Source: Erwinia_E haradaeae_E (GTDB lineage Bacteria; Pseudomonadota; Gammaproteobacteria; Enterobacterales; Enterobacteriaceae). From it: DNA of 64,000 nt. The notes under the pieces were generated by a model that had not been told where the DNA came from, did not search any database, and saw only the letters and a list, made by a program, of their open reading frames with translations. The translations under genes and the position numbers were made by a program. Positions 9,690-19,263 of this stretch are shown piece after piece (the first letter of the stretch is position 1; each line of letters starts with the position of its first letter). The stretch lies in NCBI RefSeq assembly GCF_900699015.1, contig NZ_LR217737.1, positions 868,001 to 932,000 of the forward strand. Reading direction: 5' to 3'.

Positions 9690-11444
9690 TTATATCACTG
9701 AAATTTCTTCGCTAGCCAACTGTAATCGATACATCTGCCAATAACGACCCTGTTTTTTTAACAACTGCTGATGAGTACCACTCTCTACTATCTTGCCTCG
9801 ATGTAATACTAAGATTGTATCCGCCTCAGTAATTGTTGAAAGACGATGCGCAATCACAATAAGTGTCGCCTCTTTACGAAGAAGACATAAAGCTTTCTGA
9901 ATGGCTTGTTCAGTTCCAGAATCAATATTGGCAGTTGCTTCATCTAAGATAAGTATCTGCGGCGTAGTAACCAATACTCTTGCTATTGCTAATAACTGTT
10001 TTTGTCCAACAGAAAGAGAATTGCCCTGTTCTCCTAAATCAGTATAAATGCCTTCTGGCATTGATCGTGCAAGATTTGCTAACTGTACAGTCTCTAAAAT
10101 ATCCCAGACCAACTTCTCAGTCATCGGTCTGCCTAAAGTAACATTCGCTAAAAAGGTATCAGCTAGTACTACCGGATCTTGCTGTAACATTGCTACACTA
10201 TCACGTAATACAGAATGACTCAAGGAAGATAATGGTCGAGAATCAAGTAAGATTTCGCCCTTATTAAAAGGATAATATCCCATTAAAAGATTTGCTAATG
10301 TGCTTTTTCCACTTCCAGTGTGTCCTACTAATCCTACAAAATGTCGAGTCGGTACCGATACATTAATATCTGTTAACACTGGACAACCAGAAGAATACCT
10401 AAAAGTCAGATCACGAATATCAATTCTTCCGGTATGTAATGGTTCTATATCCTTGCCATAATGTTGTCTAGGTGCATCCATTAACTCAAAAATTCTTTCA
10501 CCTGCAACCACAGCTTGCTGTAATACCGATTGTTGTGTAGTCACTTCAATCAATGGTTCATTTAACCGTGCAAGATAGTTGATAAAAGCATATAATACGC
10601 CAACCTCAATGGTATTTATAGATGAAAAACCATAAAGCATCATCAATCCACACAATATCAATGCAGAAAAAAGACTAAGAAGCGGCCGTAACAAGAATCC
10701 TTCAATACGCAAGGTTTCCATACGAGATAGATAGTGTAAACTACTAATTTCTCCCATTCGCTTCCCAAAACGGGTTTGTTGTCTAAACTGCTGAATAACA
10801 GTCATACCATTAATTACTTCATTAAAACCATTATTAATATCAGCTAAATAACTACGAACCCGACGAACAATGGGAGTGCTACAACGCTGATATATACACA
10901 TCACTATTAATACAGCGGGGAAAATTGTCATTGCTACTACTGCCATGCGCCAATTAAGACTAAACATGGCTACAAGCATCGTACCCACCAATGCAGTACT
11001 ACGTAATGCTGTCGCTACCACAGTCACATATAAATCACGTACGACTTCCGTGTCATTGGTCACCCGTGAAATAATTTGCCCAACTGGTTGAGAATCAAAA
11101 ACACTTAAGGGTTGACGTAACGCTGCATCCATTACATTCGTTCGTAAATCTTGTACAACTCTCACCGACACCTGATTAAACCATAACGCTTGCCAATAGT
11201 ATAGCAAAGCCGCTAGTATCTGTAAGAAAAGATAACCTAAAACTATGAAGCCAGAAAAACTGCCAAAAGGAACATAATGTTTAGCCATTTGATCAATAAG
11301 AACACTAAGAAGTATGGAACCTACAACTTCTGCTCCAGCAGCAATCCATAACATTAAAATTGCTAAACAAAGAGATCTCCACCATGGAGCACCATACGCA
11401 AGCAACCTTTTTATAGTTGGCCAAAGCCTGACTACATTAGTCAT
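9690..11444 (-). CDS. mdlB: MdlB, ABC exporter half-transporter
   Basis: Half-size ABC exporter (TM domain plus ATPase) that probably forms a heterodimer with MdlA; the substrate is not established. The preferred start begins MTNVVRLWPTIKRLLAYG, which matches the length of E. coli MdlB; an ATG 12 nt upstream is possible. The N-terminal ~310 residues carry six helices. The ATPase domain has Walker A GHTGSGKST, a Q-loop, signature LSVGQKQ, Walker B ILILDEA and an H-loop AHR. The signature has V in place of the second G of LSGGQ, as in E. coli MdlB. The gene overlaps the mdlA stop by 8 nt, implying coupling. Confidence 0.93.
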   Translation of the reverse strand: MTNVVRLWPTIKRLLAYGAPWWRSLCLAILMLWIAAGAEVVGSILLSVLIDQMAKHYVPFGSFSGFIVLGYLFLQILAALLYYWQALWFNQVSVRVVQDLRTNVMDAALRQPLSVFDSQPVGQIISRVTNDTEVVRDLYVTVVATALRSTALVGTMLVAMFSLNWRMAVVAMTIFPAVLIVMCIYQRCSTPIVRRVRSYLADINNGFNEVINGMTVIQQFRQQTRFGKRMGEISSLHYLSRMETLRIEGFLLRPLLSLFSALILCGLMMLYGFSSINTIEVGVLYAFINYLARLNEPLIEVTTQQSVLQQAVVAGERIFELMDAPRQHYGKDIEPLHTGRIDIRDLTFRYSSGCPVLTDINVSVPTRHFVGLVGHTGSGKSTLANLLMGYYPFNKGEILLDSRPLSSLSHSVLRDSVAMLQQDPVVLADTFLANVTLGRPMTEKLVWDILETVQLANLARSMPEGIYTDLGEQGNSLSVGQKQLLAIARVLVTTPQILILDEATANIDSGTEQAIQKALCLLRKEATLIVIAHRLSTITEADTILVLHRGKIVESGTHQQLLKKQGRYWQMYRLQLASEEISVI

Positions 11445-13236
11445 CGGACGCCCCATATTTTATATCATCCCCATCCAATACATCTTCTAACTGCTGATAA
11501 CGATACATCTCACGATACCAACCTTTATTAGCCAATAAATTCTGATGATCCCCCCGCTGTATTACCACCCCACTCTTCAATACTAAAATCTCATTAGCTT
11601 CAGATAACACAGAAAGACGATGAGCAGTAATAATCACTGTTCTCTTTTCTCCCCAATAACGCAAATTATGCATAATTTTGTGTTCAGTACGACTATCTAC
11701 AGCAGATAACGCATCATCTAAAACTAAGATTTCAGAATTCAGAAGCAGCGCACGAGCAATGGCGATACGTTGTTTTTGCCCCCCCGAAAGCATGACACCG
11801 CGCTCACCTACTTCTGTATCATAGCCACAAGGCAAACGCAATATATCTTCATGGATATGAGCAAGTTTCGCCACATACTCAATTTCATGTTGAGTAGCCG
11901 CAGGACGCCCTAAAGCAATGTTCTTTGCGATACTATCAGAAAATAAAAAAGGAGTTTGACTTGCTACGGCAAGGCGACTACGCCAAGCATCTAGACGAAT
12001 TTGAGATAAAGGAATTTCATGAAATAAAATATCCCCTTGATCAATATCAAAATGACGTTGAATTAAACTTAATAAAGTACTTTTCCCAGAACCTGTTGGA
12101 CCACACAAACCTAACATATGACCAGGCGGAATCATTGCGTTAAGATTCGATAATATAGTCTTATCTGATCCTGGATAATAGAATTTACCTATAATAATTT
12201 GTAACTTACCACGCTCTTTAGGTAAGTTGTTTTGACCATCCACGACTACTGGAGCCTCCGATAACAGTGCAAAAATCCGACTCCAAGCTACACTTCCACG
12301 CTCAACAATATTCAACATCCATGCTAATGCCAACATAGGCCAAATCATCAAACCTAGATACATTACAAAACTAGTTAACTGACCTAAAGTAATTGTACCA
12401 TGCCAAACCATCCAGCTTCCACCAACAATAGCTAGTAAATTTGACAATGCAACAGAAATATAAATTGTAGGATCAAAACGAGCATCAATACGAGCAGCAC
12501 GCAAGTTTTCCTCTCCTGTGTCTTTAGCAATAGCAGCAAACTTACCTGACTGATGATCTTCTAAACCAAAAGCTTTAATCATTCTAATGCTACTCAGACT
12601 TTCTTGTGTTTGATCATTTAATGATGAAAAGGCCGCTTGTACATTTTTAAAACGTTGATGTAATTGATTACCATAACATTTTATAACTAACGCCATAATC
12701 GGCATCGGCATAAGTGCTAATAATGTTAATTTTAAACTAATTTGTGAACTCATCACAAATAATACTGTGACTCCCATTACTAAAGAATCTACTAAAGTAA
12801 GAAAACCCTCACCAGCTGCAAAGACTACACGGTCAACATCATTGGTAGCTCGAGCAATTAAATCACCAGTACGACGACGTAAATAAAATTCAGGATGTTG
12901 ACAGCTAAGCTGCCTATAAAAACCTTCACGCAATTCTACTGCTAAATGATACGAAGCACCAAATAAAAGTATCCGCCATGAATAGTGTAAGCAATAAATA
13001 ATCATAGCTGTAATAAGCATGACACTGATCCACATCAGCACCTTACCGTGACTTATACCATCACGACTGACCCCATCTACTATTTTTCCAACCACAGATG
13101 GTGGCAATAACTTTAATATAGCAATTGTAAGAAGAAGCAGCACTGCCCCAAGGTAACGGCGCCATTCACGTAAAAAATACCAACTTAATTGTCTAAACAG
13201 CCTAACTGAAAAATCCTGATGATCAGCCTGACTCAT
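11437..13236 (-). CDS. mdlA: MdlA, ABC exporter half-transporter
   Basis: Partner half-transporter of MdlB, with six N-terminal helices followed by an ATPase domain. Visible motifs are Walker A GPTGSGKST, signature LSGGQKQ, Walker B ILVLDDA (D in place of the catalytic E, as in E. coli MdlA) and H-loop AHR. The degenerate glutamate here and the degenerate signature in MdlB are what heterodimeric exporters show. I chose the ATG at 13236 because AGAGAGG lies 7 nt upstream; a TTG at 13263 would add nine residues and overlap decR. It follows decR by 17 nt, so decR-mdlA-mdlB look like one transcript, as in E. coli. Confidence 0.93.
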   Translation of the reverse strand: MSQADHQDFSVRLFRQLSWYFLREWRRYLGAVLLLLTIAILKLLPPSVVGKIVDGVSRDGISHGKVLMWISVMLITAMIIYCLHYSWRILLFGASYHLAVELREGFYRQLSCQHPEFYLRRRTGDLIARATNDVDRVVFAAGEGFLTLVDSLVMGVTVLFVMSSQISLKLTLLALMPMPIMALVIKCYGNQLHQRFKNVQAAFSSLNDQTQESLSSIRMIKAFGLEDHQSGKFAAIAKDTGEENLRAARIDARFDPTIYISVALSNLLAIVGGSWMVWHGTITLGQLTSFVMYLGLMIWPMLALAWMLNIVERGSVAWSRIFALLSEAPVVVDGQNNLPKERGKLQIIIGKFYYPGSDKTILSNLNAMIPPGHMLGLCGPTGSGKSTLLSLIQRHFDIDQGDILFHEIPLSQIRLDAWRSRLAVASQTPFLFSDSIAKNIALGRPAATQHEIEYVAKLAHIHEDILRLPCGYDTEVGERGVMLSGGQKQRIAIARALLLNSEILVLDDALSAVDSRTEHKIMHNLRYWGEKRTVIITAHRLSVLSEANEILVLKSGVVIQRGDHQNLLANKGWYREMYRYQQLEDVLDGDDIKYGASDD

Positions 13237-13253
13237 CCAAAGCCTCTCTAATT

Positions 13254-13727
13254 TTAAGGACAAACTGGTAAAGCAGTGGTATATTTAATCTCTTCCATCG
13301 CAAAACTCGAAGTTACATCTAACAAAGTAGGTACACTGTGTAATAAGTTTTTATAAAATCTATCATAACTTTTCATATCAGCAACTTGAACTCGTAGAAG
13401 ATAATCATATTCCCCGGCCATGCGATAAAACCCCATAACCTCCGGCATAATATGTATTGTGCTAACAAATTGATCAAACCCATCATAGGTATGCTGATGA
13501 GTTTTTATAAGAACAAAAGCAGTTAGATCCAAACCAAGCTTATCACTATTTAATAATGCCACTCGACCACGAATATAACCTTCATCATCTAACCTCTTCA
13601 ATCTTTTCCAGCAAGGAGTAGTAGTAAGACAAACTTCCTCTGCTAAAACCTGTAAAGATAGAGTGCAATCCTTCTGAAGAATATTTAGTAACAAGCGATC
13701 TTTTTTATCCAACGTTATTGGTAGCAA
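13254..13727 (-). CDS. decR: DecR (YbaO), Lrp/AsnC-family regulator
   Basis: Lrp/AsnC-type transcription factor; E. coli DecR responds to cysteine. The N-terminal helix-turn-helix (LSLQVLAEEVCLTTTPCWKRLKRL) and the C-terminal RAM ligand/oligomerisation domain (MAGEYDYLLRVQVADM through SSFAMEEIKYTTALP) are intact. The proposed start is TTG, with AAAGGAG 6 nt upstream, giving 157 residues (E. coli 152). A more upstream TTG at 13781 would add 18 non-homologous residues. The gene is upstream of mdlAB and divergent from a DMT permease across about 110 nt holding nested palindromes. Dedicated regulators are rare in reduced genomes, so its retention is notable. Confidence 0.9.
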   Translation of the reverse strand: MLPITLDKKDRLLLNILQKDCTLSLQVLAEEVCLTTTPCWKRLKRLDDEGYIRGRVALLNSDKLGLDLTAFVLIKTHQHTYDGFDQFVSTIHIMPEVMGFYRMAGEYDYLLRVQVADMKSYDRFYKNLLHSVPTLLDVTSSFAMEEIKYTTALPVCP

Positions 13728-13790
13728 TATCTTCTCCTTTTGGTAACCTTTGCATTGAGAGTTTAGCAACTTTTTCTCCAAACATATCGT

Positions 13791-13821
13791 TAATCTGATT
13801 AGTATATATACTAAATTTAGT
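13791..13821. promoter_or_regulatory. candidate DecR/Lrp-type operator
   Basis: Three nested or overlapping palindromes lie between divergent decR and the DMT permease. They are TAATCTGATTA (13791-13801, odd centre), a perfect 16-mer TTAGTATATATACTAA (13799-13814) and a perfect 12-mer ACTAAATTTAGT (13810-13821). The TAG...CTA frame with an AT core resembles the Lrp consensus. TATACT within it could serve as a -10 toward the permease, whose ATG is 16 nt past the last palindrome. Autoregulation plus control of the permease is an inference. Confidence 0.5.
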
Positions 13822-13836
13822 AAAAATGGAGATATA

Positions 13837-14724
13837 ATGCGAAGAAAAATTTTTCAGAACCTCTTGATCATTAGTTTATTCACCACTGTTTCTTTTACCT
13901 GGGGTACCACCTGGATGGCAATGAAAATTGCTGTCTCTTCTGTTCCACCTATCCTTGCCACCGGGCTACGCTTTCTTTGTGCTACTCCATTTCTATTATT
14001 ACTATCACGTTATAAACAAGCTCCTCTTTTATTCCCCACTGGTCAAGGTCTCTTCCAATTATATGTCACTATCTTTTATTTTGCCCTCCCATTTACATTA
14101 ATGATTTATGGAGAAAGATATATTGCCTCTGGTTTAGCATCAATTATTTTTTCTATAATGCCTGCTATAATTCTTGTGCTCTCTCGATTAGTACTAAATG
14201 AACGAACAACACTACAACAATTGTTTGGCTTATGGATAAGTATAAGCACATTAATAATAATTTTATGGTATGAAACTTATCATCATACAGATACCCAACT
14301 ACGAGGTATATTGGCACTAATTGCAGCAGTTCTAATACATGCTGTCATGTATGTCCTATGTAAAAAACGCTGCATTGGTATCTCAGTACTAAGTTATAAT
14401 ACTCTTCCATGCTTAGGAGCCGGAATTATTCTTACTATAGCTGGTCTTAGTGAAATAACCGATTTGAAGATTTTTTCTCCCCAAGCGCTATTAGCTATAG
14501 CCTACCTCGGTATAGTAGCTGGTGTAGGAGGAGTTCTAGCATATTTTTTACTTCAAAAAATGATTAAACCATTTCAAGCATCTCTTGTATTTATGGTATT
14601 CCCTTTAATCGCATTAACCTTAGAAAGAATTATAAATGGTAGTAGTCTTAGCACATATTCTCTATTATTGCTAATACCGTTTCTTATAGGCATGATACTT
14701 ATATTATCTGAATCGAAGAAATAG
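13837..14724 (+). CDS. EamA/DMT-family permease
   Basis: A 295-residue integral membrane protein with two EamA repeats (about residues 10-140 and 150-290) and roughly ten helices. The N-terminal motif FTWGTTWMAMKIAVSSVPP is typical of the drug/metabolite transporter superfamily. Members export amino acids, cysteine pathway metabolites or other small compounds; the substrate cannot be read from sequence. GGAG lies 5 nt before the ATG. Divergence from decR, an Lrp-family gene, is a common arrangement for amino-acid exporters and suggests the two work together. It is intact, with no frameshift. Confidence 0.85.
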   Translation: MRRKIFQNLLIISLFTTVSFTWGTTWMAMKIAVSSVPPILATGLRFLCATPFLLLLSRYKQAPLLFPTGQGLFQLYVTIFYFALPFTLMIYGERYIASGLASIIFSIMPAIILVLSRLVLNERTTLQQLFGLWISISTLIIILWYETYHHTDTQLRGILALIAAVLIHAVMYVLCKKRCIGISVLSYNTLPCLGAGIILTIAGLSEITDLKIFSPQALLAIAYLGIVAGVGGVLAYFLLQKMIKPFQASLVFMVFPLIALTLERIINGSSLSTYSLLLLIPFLIGMILILSESKK

Positions 14725-15995
14725 ACTCCATCTAAAATAAGTATAAAAAAATTAAAATTTAATATTACAGATTCTTCTAGCTAATCTATAAAATGTTGAC
14801 ATAAATTTAATTTTTTATTTCACATTCTTAAAATTAACACTAACACCTATTTAAAATCTAACAAATATAATAATGAGAAAAAATATAAAAACAATATAAA
14901 AATTAAGCTATATGTTAGTATATAACTATCTAAAAACTATAAATTTTATTTAAAATTATATAATTTTCTAGTTCAAAATACCTACAATAATCAATGATTC
15001 ATCTATCTATTTTAAAACGCTTCACTTTATAATACTTAGGGGCAGTATGCAGCTGGATTATCTAGTATCTTAACTGATACGCATCAAGACTACTTTTTCC
15101 ATTAAAACAAACATTTAATCTAAATAAAGATAATTTGTATAGACTAGATATATAATTTTACTAATTTTATCTTAAATAAAGACTTTACTTTTCTAGATCT
15201 TAGTAGTGATAGTTTTTCTAATGATTCATCTTTGATATCATTAGATAATAAGAATATTTAATTTAGAGCAGTCTAAAATATGATTACGCTATTCAGCGCA
15301 TAACTATCAAGTTATACCCTAATCTAAAACTTCATATGCAATAATCATTCTGATTTATATGTTATGATAAAATCAGTGCTAAGACATTTTCTAAAAATAT
15401 AACTATATTTTAGATTTATCCCTATTCTTAAAATAATCATATTCCACTTTAATCTGTAGTTAAACATAAAATATAATCAGCTATTATTACACGATCCTAT
15501 TAAATAGGATTAACGCTACAAATTTACCATTTATAGTTCCTTTATACCACTTAGATCAACTTAAATCTTTTCTCCAACAGAAGAATTAAAATTTAGATAA
15601 TAATCAGAATTTAATAAATAAAAAAATAAAATAATCAAGTATCTAACTTATTCTCTCCATCTTCAGATGGACTACCTGTTCACATAATACCCATTATATT
15701 TTTATTTTTAATTATATCTTATATGTAAATATAATGAGTTATTATGCCCATTCTTATAACAAAAAATAATAATAACGATAGATGATATAAAAAATCATTC
15801 TATTTGATTTGTCTATAAAAACACTGATTCTACTTAAAAATTAACTTATTTAATCCTATTCAAAATGAAAATATATTCTAATTTATTACATAATATCATG
15901 TAATAATACAAACCATTTACTCCACATGTTAGGTGTTCTAAATTAGAACTTATAACATCAAATACTAACAAATCTATTTCATATTACTCTATAAG
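14725..15995. other. gene-free stretch, possible coding relic
   Basis: About 1.3 kb of eroded AT-rich DNA between convergent genes. One short GC-richer patch (15040-15105) reads GQYAAGLSSILTDTHQDYFF on the + strand, flanked by stops. I cannot assign it to a family. Nothing else is recognisable. Confidence 0.45.
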
Positions 15996-17294
15996 TCATG
16001 ATGAAGAAAAACGATCATAAATACCGAACACAAACATTGTTGCAAGTGATGGTAAAAGCCATAACATTCTCTGATCAATCAAAGGAAAATCTTGAATTAT
16101 AAGAGGAAGAAAAATTTTTAAACTAGAATTTTCTATTCCATCTAAAATACCAAAAATCAAACTAACAAAAACTACTGGAATAAAAACTCTTTTTCTTTTT
16201 TTCCACCAAATGTTCGTAAAGCTTAATAAAATTAATATTATACAAGGAGGGTAAATTGCGATCAATATAGGAATAGATATATGAATTAAATTACTAAGTC
16301 CAAGATTAGAAAAAAACAAAGAAAGCATACCAATAATACATACCACCTGTTGATAATTGAAAGGTAGATACCTCTGAAAAAATTCTGCACAAGAACAAGT
16401 TAACCCAACTGCAGTAACTAAACAAGAAATAAAAATCAACATAGATAAAAACAAAGTACCCATAATACCAAAAGTATGTTGAATATAAGTATAGAGAATC
16501 ACCGTACCATTTATATTATGATCTAAAATATTAGCACTATCAGAACCAATTTTAAACAAAGCTAAATAAATAACAATAAGACCAAGCGCGGCAATGCATC
16601 CCGCAATTATCGTATAACGAGTTAATAATTTTTCTTCACTAATAGAACGTAAACGCACAGCATTAATAATCACGGAACTAAAAACTAGTGCACCTAAAGC
16701 ATCCATGGTTAAATATCCACTTAATAAACCATGAGAGAATGCTAGATTCTTATAATCTATGGAAACAGGCATCATACTACCAGCTGGCCATAAACATGCA
16801 GAAATTGATAAAAAAATTAAAGCTAATATTTTTAATGGGGCAAGAATATAACCAATGATATCCAATAACTTAGCAGGATAAAGAGAAATAACACTAACTA
16901 AAATAAAATAGAATAGACTATAACAAAATAAGAACCACTTAGTATTTCCAAATAACGAAGCTAATCCTATTTCAAACGAAACATTAGATGTACGCGGTAT
17001 AGCAAATAACGGACCAACAATAAGGTAACAAATAGCGGCTAAGATAATCCCTGCAATTTTACCAATTGGCGCACTAAGAACTTCAATACTTCCTCCAGCT
17101 CTTGCTAATGCAATAACTCCAAGCAATGGGAGACCAACAGCCATAATAAGAAACCCAAAAGCTGCATGCCAAACATATTCTCCAGACTGAATACCTAACA
17201 TAGGTGGAAACATTATATTTCCAGCCCCTAAAAAGAAAGCAAGAGTCATAATACCTAGCGTTAGAATATCTTTAAAACTCAGATAATGCTGCAT
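15996..17294 (-). CDS. brnQ: BrnQ, branched-chain amino acid:cation symporter
   Basis: Inner-membrane LIVCS-family symporter importing leucine, isoleucine and valine. With the ATG at 17294 the protein is 432 residues (E. coli 439) and begins MQHYLSFKDILTLGIMTLAF. In-frame starts further upstream would add up to 24 residues with no E. coli counterpart. About twelve helices are visible. Family-conserved segments include FFLGAGNIMFPPMLG, VGPLFAIPRT, LTMDALGALVFSSVIINA, ACLVTAVGLTC-like SCLVTAVGLTCSCAEFF and FGILDGI. It stands alone. It implies that the symbiont can take branched-chain amino acids from its host, at least under some conditions. Confidence 0.92.
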   Translation of the reverse strand: MQHYLSFKDILTLGIMTLAFFLGAGNIMFPPMLGIQSGEYVWHAAFGFLIMAVGLPLLGVIALARAGGSIEVLSAPIGKIAGIILAAICYLIVGPLFAIPRTSNVSFEIGLASLFGNTKWFLFCYSLFYFILVSVISLYPAKLLDIIGYILAPLKILALIFLSISACLWPAGSMMPVSIDYKNLAFSHGLLSGYLTMDALGALVFSSVIINAVRLRSISEEKLLTRYTIIAGCIAALGLIVIYLALFKIGSDSANILDHNINGTVILYTYIQHTFGIMGTLFLSMLIFISCLVTAVGLTCSCAEFFQRYLPFNYQQVVCIIGMLSLFFSNLGLSNLIHISIPILIAIYPPCIILILLSFTNIWWKKRKRVFIPVVFVSLIFGILDGIENSSLKIFLPLIIQDFPLIDQRMLWLLPSLATMFVFGIYDRFSSS

Positions 17295-18152
17295 AAGAAA
17301 ACCATACATCCTGAATAAATCAATCAATTCCATCATATAAACTAATAATGAAGATATATAAAACATAGATTGATAGCATATATTAAAATTATTTTTTATT
17401 TTATAAAAAATAAAAAATCTTTTGAAAATCTAATCTCAATAAACGACTAGATCCATCAATATCCACCTCCAATGCCTAAACTTATCACACCCCGAATAAC
17501 CTAATTATACTTACCTGAATATCCTTAATTATCTAGTTAGTGATCAATACATATAAATTTAAAATAATATGTATAAGTAGTATCCAATTGAATTGCAATC
17601 AATAATATTTTATACTAATAACTATAATTAGTAATTAAGATTATTTATAATTAATTTTTAATCTCTATTTCTCTTAAATATATTGAAAACTCAAAAAATC
17701 GGATTCATATTACATATTATCAGTGTGATCTATATCGTATGCTTATAAGATAAAGTTTGCATCTCTATCCAATTTAAATTCTCAAATATAATATGTTGAT
17801 CAATGCAATTAATATAAGGCGACGATACTGTAAAAACCTTCCAATAATAATTATGAGAATAAGACGTTAAATAAATATAAATAGTTCTACTGTACATGTT
17901 TAATACTATACTCGTTTCTTCAATTAATTGAACTAAAGTATATTAACCATTTGAAACAAAATACTAATCACAATAAAAGGTAGAAGTTTACAACAGCGAC
18001 ACCTTTACTATAATATTTCATCTAATCACAGTTATTAATAAATTATTAATACTCTGGAATATATTTCCACGTCAAAATATGATTAATACAACACATAAAA
18101 ATTCATAACCATCTATAATGATTGTGAAATCCTTGTTATTTGAGGTTATTCA
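17295..18152. other. gene-free stretch upstream of the cyo operon
   Basis: About 0.86 kb between divergent brnQ and cyoA. It must contain the cyo promoter, but no clear -35/-10 pair stands out in the AT-rich background. No gene remnant is recognised. Confidence 0.5.
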
Positions 18153-19112
18153 ATGAAATGCAGTATCAATAATAAAAAAATAGCAATTTTATCATTAATA
18201 TTACAACCAATACTACTTAATGGTTGTCAAAGCGTATTAATGGACCCAAAAGGACAAATCGCAATAGCACAACGCTCACTTATTCTAACAGCATTTAGTT
18301 TAATGATGATTGTTGTATTACCTGCAATTTATATGGCTATTCTATTTTCCTGGAAATATCGAGAATCCAATACGCTAGCTCCATATAACCCAAATTGGGA
18401 CCATTCATATAAAGTAGAAATCATAGTATGGACTATCCCGATCCTCATAATTATCTTTCTCAGCATTCTTGCATGGAAATCAACTCATGAACTAGAACCT
18501 CGAAAAAATTTAAGACCTGATATTAAATCTATTGTAATCGAAGTGGTTTCACTCAACTGGAAGTGGTTATTTATCTATCCTGAACAAGGGATTGCTACCA
18601 TAAATCAAATTGCTTTTCCAGCTAATTGTCCTGTACACTTCAAAATTACTTCTCATACCGTAATGAATTCCTTTTTTGTTCCAAGTCTAGGCAGTCAAAT
18701 GTACGCTATGCCAGGGATGCAAACTCATCTAAATTTAATTGCAAACGAAGCAGGAATATTTAATGGAATCTCATCTAATTACAGTGGTAATGGCTTCTCG
18801 CACATGAAATTTAAAGCGATTGCTACTCAGAACAGACAAGATTTTGATCAATGGGTAAAGACAGTAAAAAAATCTCCTAAAACTTTAATAACCATGACTG
18901 ATTTTAATCATCTTGCTCAACTAAATAACAATTATTCAGTAGTCTTTTTCTCTACCGTTAAACCAGAGTTATTTAAAAATATAATGGATCAATTTAAAAT
19001 CAACAATACAACCAAAATAGAACAAAACCAACAAATAAGATCCACAGTTATAAATATAAAAAACATCACTCAAACAGGAAGCCTCAACAAATCAAATGAT
19101 ATTAAATACTAA
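18153..19112 (+). CDS. cyoA: CyoA, cytochrome bo3 ubiquinol oxidase subunit II
   Basis: Subunit II of the terminal ubiquinol oxidase that reduces O2 to water and pumps protons. The 319-residue protein has a lipoprotein signal ending in LNGC (lipobox, Cys about residue 25), two membrane helices (about 45-70 and 88-110) and a periplasmic cupredoxin domain. The domain lacks the CuA cysteines, as expected for a quinol oxidase. The segments EQGIATINQIAFPAN and SHTVMNSFFVPSLGSQMYAMPGMQT match E. coli closely. The C-terminal ~50 residues diverge from the E. coli tail, a poorly conserved part. It is the first gene of cyoABCDE, and a 151-nt gap separates it from cyoB. Confidence 0.95.
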   Translation: MKCSINNKKIAILSLILQPILLNGCQSVLMDPKGQIAIAQRSLILTAFSLMMIVVLPAIYMAILFSWKYRESNTLAPYNPNWDHSYKVEIIVWTIPILIIIFLSILAWKSTHELEPRKNLRPDIKSIVIEVVSLNWKWLFIYPEQGIATINQIAFPANCPVHFKITSHTVMNSFFVPSLGSQMYAMPGMQTHLNLIANEAGIFNGISSNYSGNGFSHMKFKAIATQNRQDFDQWVKTVKKSPKTLITMTDFNHLAQLNNNYSVVFFSTVKPELFKNIMDQFKINNTTKIEQNQQIRSTVINIKNITQTGSLNKSNDIKY

Positions 19113-19263
19113 TTTCAGATCAAAAATAATCTATACAAAAATAAAACACTATGATATTGCTAATATCTAATGAAATCTTATAAAGATTAATCAATCCTTT
19201 AAGTTATTTTATACAATTTATATATCAGACAACTCCTTCCCCAAACAGGAACCGAGGAATCAC

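Noticed and set aside
11925..12143. Open frame antisense to mdlA
   Set aside because: It lies within the conserved MdlA ATPase domain; composition reflects the opposite-strand codons.
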